From assembly GCA_965221345.1 (NCBI GenBank), contig CBDCSD010000001.1, forward strand, positions 496,001-560,000: a stretch of 64,000 nt of DNA, given 5' to 3'. Of this stretch, positions 56,866 to 64,000 are shown in pieces (the stretch's first letter is position 1; the number at the start of each line of letters is the position of its first letter). The notes under the pieces are model-generated. The model was not told where the DNA came from, ran no database searches, and saw only the letters and a list, made by a program, of their open reading frames with translations. The DNA comes from Bin5 sp965221345 (GTDB lineage: Bacteria; Chloroflexota; Anaerolineae; Caldilineales; Caldilineaceae). Made by a program: the position numbers and the translations under genes.

Positions 56866-57588
56866 CTAGTACCCAGGCGGCGCATCCACCGGGCCGTCAA
56901 ACTGCATCGACGTGAAGACCCCGCCCTGCGGATCCTGGATGACCGCGAAGCGGCCAACCGTGCCCGTATCGGTCGGCGGAACAAGAACTGCGCCGCCCAG
57001 CTCCTTCACTCTGGCCGCAGTCGCCTCTATATCCTCCGACATGAAGTAGACCCCCCAATGGGGCTGCATCTCACCCCACGAGACGTCCATCTTCAACATG
57101 CCGGCCTGCATACGCTCGCCCAACTCGAAAAGATGAAACCCGTTCGGATCCTGGTCGTGGCCCCAGCCGAAAACCGTCCCATAGAAACTGCGCGCGGTGT
57201 CGACGTCTTTCGTCTGCAGTTCATTCCAGACAAGCGCGTTGGGCATGTTGACCAGCTGGGCGCCAATATGCCCCTTCGGCTGCCACAGACCGACCATCGC
57301 CCCCGCCGGTTTCAAGAGCACCGCCTCCGTCCGCGGCCCGTAAGGCAGTTGCCAAGAAAGTTCCTCTACCTGCAGCCCGTCATATTCGTACTGACTTTCG
57401 ATCCGGCACTCCCCTGCCCCCTCCGTATCCGGCATCGCCACCCGCTCGCGAAATCGCTGGCGCGCCGCCGGCCGCCAGGACGCCGGGTCGATCCAATGCG
57501 TGTGCCGAAATGAGAGAAAATTGGGGCCTTCACCGGCCAGGGTTGCTGCCCACGAGCCGTACGCGCCGAGCATCGAGTGAGAGGACAT
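56866..57588 (-). CDS. Chimeric gene: hydrolase N-terminus fused to VOC domain
   Basis: A 240-residue ORF built from two neighbours. Residues 1-97 copy the N-terminus of the hydrolase at 50735-51883 (MSSHSMLGAYGSWAATLAGE, then LPYGPRTEAVLLKPAGA). Residues 98-240 copy the second glyoxalase/VOC domain of the protein at 61476-62273 (MVGLWQPK, WNELQTKDVDTARSFYGTVF, GGVFTSMQFDGPVD). The DNA junction is near 57300-57307, in a short GC-rich stretch shared by both parents (GCCCC, CGG). The hydrolase catalytic Ser/His lie beyond the break, so only VOC activity could remain. Promoter, ribosome site and start come from the hydrolase copy. Confidence 0.85.
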   Translation of the reverse strand: MSSHSMLGAYGSWAATLAGEGPNFLSFRHTHWIDPASWRPAARQRFRERVAMPDTEGAGECRIESQYEYDGLQVEELSWQLPYGPRTEAVLLKPAGAMVGLWQPKGHIGAQLVNMPNALVWNELQTKDVDTARSFYGTVFGWGHDQDPNGFHLFELGERMQAGMLKMDVSWGEMQPHWGVYFMSEDIEATAARVKELGGAVLVPPTDTGTVGRFAVIQDPQGGVFTSMQFDGPVDAPPGY

Positions 57589-57776
57589 TCCGTCTGTTTC
57601 CTGGTGCATGGTATGACAGGGTCTTCAGTGTGGTCGCGCGGCCGCGCTAAGCGGTCTGCGCTGTCCGGGATACTATAGTCAGGGATTGGAAAGAGGGGAA
57701 AAGCCGCGCTAACTTGGCGCGTAACCGCAGAAGCACAGAAAAGGGACCGCCACAACCGTGCAGTCCCCCTTGCCAC
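57589..57776. repeat. Duplicated 5' flank of the hydrolase gene
   Basis: A diverged copy of 51884-52080 (GCGGTCTGCGCTGTCCGGGATACTATAG), carried with the chimeric gene. It includes the shared -10 TATAGT and the third copy of the hairpin element (57705-57773). Confidence 0.65.
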
Positions 57777-57853
57777 CGTGCTGGAATTCCGGCAGGACGT
57801 GTGGTGGCTTACTCTCGTTTGTCAGGCGGCGACGCAAAGCGTCCCCAGGGCGC

Positions 57854-58861
57854 TTAGGCTCTATTCAGTCTGGTTACCCTGCCCCCAATGAGCCATTCGG
57901 CCACATACAGGTTACCGCTGGCGTCCGCAGCCAAACCGTGAGGGCTGTTGAACTTGCCCGTCTCCAGGTGGCTCGTGCGTACTGACTGCCCCGATTCGTT
58001 CACATTGTTGGGCCAGCCCTCAACATCGCACACCTGCTTGTTGTCGCCGAGGTACGTGAGCAGTTCATCGTTTATATCGGTGACCACGAGGCGGGCGCGA
58101 AGCTCGGCAATGATCATCAGATCGCCATGTGTCGCGAAACAACTGGGCGTGTTCAGAAAACCGTCACCAAACATCCGCCTGAATCCACCCTCCATGTCGT
58201 AGACCTGTACGCGGTCGTTGGCCCTGTCCGCCACGTAGAGCTCCGGCTCGGACTTGCGATAATCAAAGAAGATGCCGTGCGGGCAGTTGTAGGCCCCGGC
58301 CCCTTCCTCGCCGTTGATGCTGCTGACATACTCGCCATCCTTCGTGAACCTGTGGACATGGTACGCGCCGTACCCATCGCCCACCCAGATGTCGCCGTTG
58401 CCACCAAAACGCTCCTCGTTCACCGCGACGGTTGTGGGGGAGTAGCGTGTGTCTTTGTACATGGGAAGGGGAGGCGTCTCCAGCCTCATGACCACTTCAC
58501 CGTCCAATGTCGTCTTGAATACCTGACCGGGCCCTTCGCCCACGCCCGGAGGGTTCTGGTAGCCGTGAAGATAGTGATTCTTGGATCCGTGGTCCACTAT
58601 CCACAGATACTCGACTCCGTCCTCGTTGACGAGGGTGATCCCATGCGCCTCGGCAAAGTCGCCGCGCCACGAGGAAATCAGGTTGCCGTCCCCGTCGAAG
58701 GTCATCACTTCCGGACCGCCGGGGTGGCTGGTCATAACGTTTCCCGATTCCGTGACAACGATGCCCGGATGCGCCCATCCCTTGCGCGAGCTTTCACTTT
58801 CGGGAAGCTTGGCCCAATTGTCGATCCAGTCGTATGAATGCCCTTCGCTGCCTACCCGCAT
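57854..58861 (-). CDS. NHL-repeat-like beta-propeller protein
   Basis: A 335-residue protein with repeating ~40-45-residue units typical of NHL/SMP-30 propellers: GWAHPGIVVTESGNVMTSHP, YNCPHGIFFDYRKSEPELYVADRANDRVQVYD and FNSPHGLAADASGNLYVAEW. No signal peptide is seen, so it may be cytoplasmic. Peptidylglycine-lyase-like or lactonase roles are known for such folds, but no catalytic signature allows a choice. The start is the ATG at 58861 after AGGAGG. It is ~225 bp downstream of the alcohol dehydrogenase gene, on the same strand. Confidence 0.75.
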   Translation of the reverse strand: MRVGSEGHSYDWIDNWAKLPESESSRKGWAHPGIVVTESGNVMTSHPGGPEVMTFDGDGNLISSWRGDFAEAHGITLVNEDGVEYLWIVDHGSKNHYLHGYQNPPGVGEGPGQVFKTTLDGEVVMRLETPPLPMYKDTRYSPTTVAVNEERFGGNGDIWVGDGYGAYHVHRFTKDGEYVSSINGEEGAGAYNCPHGIFFDYRKSEPELYVADRANDRVQVYDMEGGFRRMFGDGFLNTPSCFATHGDLMIIAELRARLVVTDINDELLTYLGDNKQVCDVEGWPNNVNESGQSVRTSHLETGKFNSPHGLAADASGNLYVAEWLIGGRVTRLNRA

Positions 58862-59086
58862 GACACAACCTCCTGCGCTTGTCAATCTCGTAGTTGAAAT
58901 TCAAGGGCAGCTATTTTAGCGTCTGCCTGCGCTTGAAGCGCGCGTGCCGTTCCCGAACATGCAGGGAGAAGCTTTGCAGCACGAGTGATCACACGCGGGC
59001 CGGGGAACGGAGTGGGTGTGATGCCGCACCCACATCCCCTGATTCTCTAAGTACGTGCTGCCCGGGAACGAACCGGCGCGTTCTAT

Positions 59087-60238
59087 TTAAGGTTTCAGGA
59101 GGATCTTGGTGTACCCGTCAATGCGCTTGTCAAACTTGTCATAGGCGTCGGCGGCGGCGTCCAGCGGCACCTCGTGGGACACAACGAAGCTGGGAGTGGC
59201 CTTGCCGGATATGATGAGGTCGCGCAAGTAGGCGTTGTACTGCTTCACGTTGCATTGACCCGTCCCCAGCTTCAGACCCTTCTCAAAAAGCTTCCCGAAG
59301 TTGATGGCCAGAGAGCCCCTCTTGGCGCCCTCGTCCACTCCACCGGGGTCCGATGGCACATACAGGCCCGGAATGCCCATGATCCCTGTGGGATTGATCA
59401 GGTCGATCATCTGATTTAGGACCACGTTGGGAATCTCGATCTGCTCGCCTCCGGCGGCGGACGATCCTTGCGCAGCGGCCTGATAGCCCACAGCGTCGAC
59501 CGTCTTGTCCACACCGTCGCCCCCGCGCATGTCCCTGATCTGCTCCACCGGATCGCCGTCATCGAAATTGATGGGAATACCGCCAATCTCGCTGGCCTTG
59601 TCCAGCCGCTCCTGCACGTGATCGATGGTATAGACCTCCGCCGCCCCTCTGATGATGCAGCTATAGGTGGCCATCAGACCGACCGGTCCCGCGCCCCACA
59701 CGGCGACGCTCTCGCCGGGACTCACGTCGGCAAGCTCAGTGCCGTGATAACCCGTGGGGAATATGTCCGCCAGAAGAGAGAAATCCCACTCGAACGCATC
59801 CCCGGCCGGAAGAGGCAGACAGTTGAAGTCCGCGTGAGGCACCTGAATGTACTCGGCTTGCCCGCCGCGCCATGGTCCCATTGCCACGTATCCATACGCG
59901 CCGCCGGCAAATCCAGGGTTGACGGTGAGGCAGAAACCCGTAAACCCCCGCTGGCAGTTCTTGCAGAAGCCGCAGCCGACGTTGAACGGCATCACGACCC
60001 TGTCGCCTACGGACAAGGTTTTCACAGCGGACCCGACATCTTCGATTATACCCATGTTCTCGTGTCCGAAGATTATGCCCGGTTCGGCCGCAGTCCGACC
60101 CTCATACATGTGCAGGTCGGAGCCGCAGATGCAACTCGAAGTAATCTTGACGATTACGTCATTCGGATGCATTATCTCGGGATCGGGAACTTCCTCTACG
60201 GCAACGCTGAACGGACCCTGGTACACGACGGCTCTCAT
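59087..60238 (-). CDS. Zinc-dependent dehydrogenase, glutathione-independent formaldehyde dehydrogenase-like
   Basis: A 383-residue medium-chain dehydrogenase. The catalytic zinc site is in SSCICGSDLHMYEGR and GHENMGIIEDVG. The structural zinc loop has four Cys in VGCGFCKNCQRGFTGFC. The NAD fold has VWGAGPVGLMATYSCIIRGAAEVYTID. The long insert near GSSAAGGEQIEIPNVVLNQMIDLI is typical of glutathione-independent formaldehyde dehydrogenases. It oxidises formaldehyde or other small aldehydes and alcohols. The ATG at 60238 follows GGGGAGG; an in-frame extension to 60295 is not needed. Confidence 0.88.
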   Translation of the reverse strand: MRAVVYQGPFSVAVEEVPDPEIMHPNDVIVKITSSCICGSDLHMYEGRTAAEPGIIFGHENMGIIEDVGSAVKTLSVGDRVVMPFNVGCGFCKNCQRGFTGFCLTVNPGFAGGAYGYVAMGPWRGGQAEYIQVPHADFNCLPLPAGDAFEWDFSLLADIFPTGYHGTELADVSPGESVAVWGAGPVGLMATYSCIIRGAAEVYTIDHVQERLDKASEIGGIPINFDDGDPVEQIRDMRGGDGVDKTVDAVGYQAAAQGSSAAGGEQIEIPNVVLNQMIDLINPTGIMGIPGLYVPSDPGGVDEGAKRGSLAINFGKLFEKGLKLGTGQCNVKQYNAYLRDLIISGKATPSFVVSHEVPLDAAADAYDKFDKRIDGYTKILLKP

Positions 60239-60322
60239 AGTGACCTCCCCTTTGCCCTCTTGGACTGCTAAACCTAAGCGGTCAATCTCTTTCACCGCCG
60301 AGTGTATCAGGCTAGGGCAGTC

Positions 60323-60604
60323 ATGTCAAAACCCGAACCCAGCGAAGGAGTAGGGTTTAGAGGTCTGGTGAATGCGTGTGATGTCTGGACTATCCCTCAG
60401 GACAAAGACAATCCGCATCCTGCACCCTTTCCTGTAGAGCTCGCCCAGCGGGAAATCGGTTCTACGACCGCACAGATTGTACTTGATCCGTTTATTGGCT
60501 CAGGGACAACAGGAATGGCGGCAGAATTGGAACGGCGGCAGTGGATCGGGATGGACATATCGAAGGACTACTGCACCCTTGCCGTGATCGCATCGACAAG
60601 GTGA
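60323..60604 (+). pseudogene. Truncated DNA methyltransferase (C-terminal fragment)
   Basis: A 93-codon ORF holding only the SAM-binding end of an N4/N6 DNA methyltransferase: PFPVELAQREI, DPFIGSGTTGMAAELERRQWIGMDIS (motif I FxGxG) and a helix. The catalytic (S/D)PP(Y/W) motif and target-recognition region are absent. It starts at an ATG just inside the gap after the dehydrogenase gene, so the N-terminal two-thirds seem to have been lost. Followed 14 bp later by the restriction endonuclease relic. Confidence 0.7.
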
Positions 60605-60617
60605 GGAGGATGATCCG

Positions 60618-61327
60618 GTGACACAGTTTCCATCCAGACCGCCTCGCACGCGCAAAGAACTGTTTGAGCGAGTCCGGGCCGTGATAGCACACGGCCCGTA
60701 AGTTATGCCGGAGGAATCACGCTACAACGGCTCAGGCGCGCCCGGCGTGTTCCTGGAAGATTTGCTGGGGGCAACAGCAGGCGGGCACGACATACCCGAT
60801 GCCGTAGGATGGGAACTGAAGTGGCATTCCGACCGCACAAGCCTTGTTACCCTGTTCCACAAGAGCCCGGACGGGCCAGAAGCCATTCTGCGCTACATGG
60901 GCGCCGATACGGGCGCAAGGACGTCCAGGGGCGCTCAAGCTTCCGACATACCATCCGGGGGCGTTCTGACCGCTTCAGAGTCGATACAACAACGGGGCAG
61001 GTGGTTGTCCGGCCACCGAAGGGGAACGGGCCGGTGCCTTATTGGAGCCATGATAACCTGATAGCGGCGGCGTGGGCGAAACTGAGGAGGCTTCTGTTGG
61101 TCAAAGGTGAGCGCAACAAGCGAAGCGTCCGCTTCATCCACGCGGACGCTTACGAGACGTTTCACCTGGCTGATTTCATCTACGAACTGATGCGGGGTTC
61201 AATCGCCCTGGACTTCGATTGCAGGGAAGCCAAGCCGGGGAGCAACGGTCTGCGGGATCATGGCACTAAGTTTCGCATCACCCCTACTATGATATGCAGG
61301 CTGTACCTCAAGAAAGAACGCCTTTAG
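60618..61327 (+). pseudogene. MvaI/BcnI-type restriction endonuclease, disrupted
   Basis: The first part (TRKELFERVRAVIAHG, then YNGSGAPGVFLEDLLG and PDAVGWELKWHS, the PD-D/ExK core) and the last part (GRKDVQGRSSFRHTI; GNGPVPYWSHDNLIAAAWAKLRRL; GLRDHGTKFRI) are in different frames. The shift falls at ~60897-60903, where one base appears missing (LRYM then GRRYGRKD). An in-frame TAA at 60699 also breaks the N-terminus. The protein resembles MvaI/BcnI-family enzymes, which cut CCNGG-type sites. With the methyltransferase fragment just upstream, it is the remnant of a type II restriction-modification system. Confidence 0.7.
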
Positions 61328-61367
61328 TGGTGTCAAGTATATAATTCCCCTTCCTTTACACAAATCT

Positions 61368-61475
61368 CGGCCTCGCAAAAGACCGTCCTACAACCAGCCT
61401 TCATCAAAACTAGGGCACACCGCCCTGCCTACGCAATACACAACGCAGTCATTCGCGGCGTCCCTATTCGCCTTC
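61368..61475. repeat. 3' flank of the VOC gene, shared with the chimeric gene
   Basis: GCCTACGCAAT and GGCGTCCC...TTCGCCTTCCTAGTA resemble the flank of the chimeric gene at ~56812-56865 (GCTTACGCAATTC; GCGTCCCTTCGCATAAACCCCCTAGTA), so the duplicated block extends past the stop codon. A related GCTTACGCAATTC occurs at ~52135. Confidence 0.55.
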
Positions 61476-62273
61476 CTAGTAACCAGGCGGCGGATCAACC
61501 GGCCCGTCAAACTGCATCGACGTGAAGACCCCGCCCTGCGGGTCCCCGATCACCGCGAATCGACCGACCGTGCCCGTATGGGTCGGCGGCACATGAATCT
61601 GGCCGCCCAGCTCTTTCGCCCTGGCCGTGGTCGCCTCTATATCCTCCGACATGAAGTAGACCCCCCAATGGGGCGGAATCTCACCCCACGAGTCGTCCAT
61701 CTTCAACATGCCGGCCTGCATTCGCTCGCCCAGCTTGAAAAGATGATAACCGTTCGGATCCTGGTCGTGACCCCAGCCGAAAACCGTCCCATAAAAACTG
61801 CGCGCGGTGTCGACGTCTTTCGTCTGCAGTTCATTCCAGACCAGCGCATGGGGCATGTTGACCAGCTGCGCCCCAATATGCTCCTTCGGCTGCCACAGAC
61901 CGACCATTGCCCCCGTCGGATCCTGGATAATTATCATACGTCCTGCATCCATGACATCCATTGCCGGCATGGCCACCGTTCCGCCGGCCCCAACTGCCTT
62001 TTCGGCCACGGCATCGACATCGTCGTGCTTGATGTAAGATGACCAGATCGGCGGAATGCCCTGCTCCGCCATTTCGGCCGGCAAGTCGCTAAGGCCCGCC
62101 ACGTTATAACCGTTGATCTGGCACAGCGAGTAGCTGCCGCCCATCCCCGTCGGGATATCAAAATACTCCCAACCGAAAAGACCACTGAAAAACTCCTTGG
62201 CCGCGGCCGGGTCAGTTGTTGCCAGGTCCACCCAACAGAACATGTTGTCCGGATAGCGCTGTACTACCTGCAT
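61476..62273 (-). CDS. VOC (glyoxalase/dioxygenase-fold) protein with two domains
   Basis: A 265-residue protein of two tandem VOC domains. Domain 1 has MFCWVDLATTDPAAAKEFFSGLFGWEY and MIIIQDPTGAMVGLWQP. Domain 2 has LVWNELQTKDVDTARSFYGTVFGWG, HWGVYFMSEDIEATTARAKELGG and FAVIGDPQGGVF. It resembles the glyoxalase-like proteins of actinobacteria and Chloroflexi, whose substrates are mostly unknown. Metal-ligand residues expected in true glyoxalase I cannot be confirmed. The ATG at 62273 follows GGAGAG. Its second domain was copied into the chimeric gene at 56866. Confidence 0.85.
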   Translation of the reverse strand: MQVVQRYPDNMFCWVDLATTDPAAAKEFFSGLFGWEYFDIPTGMGGSYSLCQINGYNVAGLSDLPAEMAEQGIPPIWSSYIKHDDVDAVAEKAVGAGGTVAMPAMDVMDAGRMIIIQDPTGAMVGLWQPKEHIGAQLVNMPHALVWNELQTKDVDTARSFYGTVFGWGHDQDPNGYHLFKLGERMQAGMLKMDDSWGEIPPHWGVYFMSEDIEATTARAKELGGQIHVPPTHTGTVGRFAVIGDPQGGVFTSMQFDGPVDPPPGY

Positions 62274-62442
62274 GAAATTCTCTCCTTTTTGACAGAAATG
62301 GGGAACTCTTTCGTCTGCAAAACACAGACAGATTTAACCATAGCACAACTAGATCATATGTGCTGAATCGACAACAGCTTCGATCACAATATGGGACGAT
62401 TTTCACCTCAGACAGGTTCCATGCTGCCCGGCCACAGACGCG

Positions 62443-62475
62443 AAAAAGCCGACCGATTTCCCGGTCGGCTCTGTA
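62443..62475 (-). terminator. Intrinsic terminator of the catalase gene
   Basis: On the minus strand AGCCGACCG, a 6-base loop GGAAAT, CGGTCGGCT, then TTTTTC (stem at 62447-62455 and 62462-62470). It sits ~90 bp past the catalase stop. Confidence 0.85.
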
Positions 62476-62560
62476 CGCGGCGATGAATGAAAATCAGGCC
62501 TATTCGTACGTGTACCTTCTCCCCCTGGCGTATGACCTCAATGCATACGTTGCTGGGAGG

Positions 62561-64000
62561 TCAGTCGGCGGCTTTGGCCAGCGACGCTTCCGGCGTTGCC
62601 AGTTCCGAATATGCTTCTGCGCTGGTCTTCATTATTAGGTCAGCCAGAGACAGATCCGCGAGGGTGGCAACCTGCTCAGAGACATGGGTAAGGTTCAGCT
62701 TCCCGGCCACGCCGCAAGCATAGTCCGGATCGGCCTTATAAAAATGAACAAGCTGCCGCGTCTGGATACGTTCAGGCACGCCATCCATCGCTTCGGCGAT
62801 ATTGCTGAACAACTGCTCTTTCTGGTCGCTGTTCATCAGGCGGAATAGATTGCCGGGCTGCGTATAGTCGTCATTGCCGACGCGATGGTTGTAGCGGTCA
62901 GCATCGCCGGATACCTTGAGCGGCGGCTCGAGGCTGCGGGAATCTTCGACCGGCCCTCCCATGCTATTAGGCTCATAGTTGACCGCACCGCCAAAGTTGC
63001 CGTCAGAACGCAGGTTACCGTCGCGGTGATAAGTGTGAACCGGGCACTGAGGCTGGTTGGCTGGAAGGGCGGTATAGTTGACACCGATGCGGTAGCGGTG
63101 GGCGTCTGCGTAGGACATTATCCGCGCCTGGAGCATTTTGTCTGGCGAGAAGCTGATGCCGGGAACGATGTTGGAGGGTTCAAACGCGGCCTGCTCGATG
63201 TCGGCAAAATAGTTTTCGGGGTTGCGATTGAGTTCCATGATGCCGACTTCGATCAGCGGGTAATCGCCATGGGGCCAGATTTTGGTCAAATCGAAAGGGT
63301 TGAGGTGGTAGGTTTCAGCATCCTCTTCGGGCATAACTTGGACGCAGACGCGCCATTTCGGATAGTTTCCTTTCTCGATGGCGTCGAAGAGATCACGCTG
63401 CGAGCTTTCTCGGTCCTGCCCGACAATCTCGGCCGCTTGGGCATTGGTCCATGTCTTGATGCCCTGCATCGTCTTGAAGTGGAACTTGATCCAGAAGCGT
63501 TCATTGTCTGCATTGATAAAGCTGTAGGTATGGCTGCTGTAGCCGTTGACAAAGCGATACCCCTGGGGCAGACCGCGATCACTCATCAGGATGGTGACCT
63601 GGTGCAGGCTTTCGGGAGAGAGTGACCAGAAGTCCCACATAGCTGTGCTGGAGCGCATGTTTGTCTTGGGGTCGCGCTTCTGGGTATGGATGAAGTCGCC
63701 GAATTTGTAGGGATCGCGAACGAAGAAGACCGGGGTGTTGTTGCCGACCATATCCCAGTTTCCGTCTTCCGTGTAGAACTTGACAGCAAATCCGCGCACG
63801 TCGCGCTCAGCGTCTGCGGCGCCGCGTTCCCCTGCGACGGTCGAGAAGCGGAGCAGACAGTCGGTCTGCTTACCTACTTCAGAAAATATCCTGGCTTTGG
63901 TGTAGCGCGTGACATCATTTGTAACGGTGAAGGTTCCGTAGGCTCCCGAACCATTGGCATGCACGACCCGCTCCGGGACGCGTTCGCGGTTAAAGGTGGC
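62561..64000 (-). CDS. katA: Monofunctional heme catalase, 5' end missing
   Basis: 479 codons reach the right edge; the start is beyond the window. The protein begins ATFNRERVPERVVHANGSGAYG, carrying the distal catalytic His. Asn and Ser follow in the active site (VGNNTPVFFVRD). The proximal heme tyrosine is in RIMSYADAHRYRIG. Family landmarks FSTVAGERGAAD and FWIKFHFKTMQGI are present. The C-terminus is of small-subunit type (no flavodoxin-like extension). It breaks hydrogen peroxide into water and oxygen. A terminator follows it. Confidence 0.95.
   Translation of the reverse strand, partial: ATFNRERVPERVVHANGSGAYGTFTVTNDVTRYTKARIFSEVGKQTDCLLRFSTVAGERGAADAERDVRGFAVKFYTEDGNWDMVGNNTPVFFVRDPYKFGDFIHTQKRDPKTNMRSSTAMWDFWSLSPESLHQVTILMSDRGLPQGYRFVNGYSSHTYSFINADNERFWIKFHFKTMQGIKTWTNAQAAEIVGQDRESSQRDLFDAIEKGNYPKWRVCVQVMPEEDAETYHLNPFDLTKIWPHGDYPLIEVGIMELNRNPENYFADIEQAAFEPSNIVPGISFSPDKMLQARIMSYADAHRYRIGVNYTALPANQPQCPVHTYHRDGNLRSDGNFGGAVNYEPNSMGGPVEDSRSLEPPLKVSGDADRYNHRVGNDDYTQPGNLFRLMNSDQKEQLFSNIAEAMDGVPERIQTRQLVHFYKADPDYACGVAGKLNLTHVSEQVATLADLSLADLIMKTSAEAYSELATPEASLAKAAD

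Overview
The window is a bacterial chromosome segment with high-GC coding DNA. Gene content (a BMP-type permease pair, a stand-alone Rho gene, SH3/LysM envelope proteins, a PccB/AccC/BCCP carboxylase locus) and the 16S signature suggest Chloroflexota, perhaps a Caldilinea/Anaerolinea relative. This placement is inferred from reading alone. The genetic code is standard, because many genes stop at TGA. A 16S-tRNA-Ile-23S-5S operon lies at 11.4-16.6 kb.

Layout. 0-4.8 kb (minus): partial prephenate-dehydrogenase-like gene, HD-domain protein, M50 membrane protease, membrane glycosyltransferase, birA. 5-11 kb (plus): DUF1624 membrane protein and a biotin-dependent acyl-CoA carboxylase locus (carboxyltransferase, unknown coupled gene, biotin carboxylase, biotin carrier) that BirA would serve. 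11-16.6 kb: rRNA operon with processing stems. 16.7-28 kb (plus): glmU, CNNM/CorC-like protein, cdd, lipoprotein sugar dehydrogenase, histidine kinase, two nucleoside/sugar-type ABC permeases, fumC. 28-33 kb (minus): LysM-M23 peptidase, rho with a long leader, Crp/Fnr regulator. 33.5-36.8 kb (plus): SH3-repeat protein and ArsA-type ATPase. 36.8-51.9 kb (minus): accessory metabolism, including a CrtI-like oxidoreductase, an HNH pair, a Rieske fusion protein, MFS/SDR, a DUF3179-type protein, galM, a Gfo/Idh oxidoreductase, hydrolases and a CehA-type PHP protein. 52-54 kb (minus): a two-component system. 54.4-64 kb: a patchwork with an orphan antitoxin, a P450, a chimeric gene, a beta-propeller, a formaldehyde-dehydrogenase-type ADH, a decayed restriction-modification system, a VOC protein and a partial catalase.

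Two observations stand out. (1) The DUF3179-type gene at 43888-44889 is interrupted by one in-frame TGA. That TGA sits in a UxxC context and is followed, 21 nt on, by a perfect 7-bp hairpin with a GGUCU loop, the loop of the E. coli fdhF SECIS. It is a strong selenoprotein candidate that ordinary gene calling would split in two. (2) The gene at 56866-57588 is an in-frame chimera. Its first ~97 residues copy the start of the alpha/beta-hydrolase at 50735-51883, and the rest copies the second VOC domain of the protein at 61476-62273. Both parents are in the window, on the same strand, either side of it. Flanking DNA was copied with both halves, which points to a segmental duplication.
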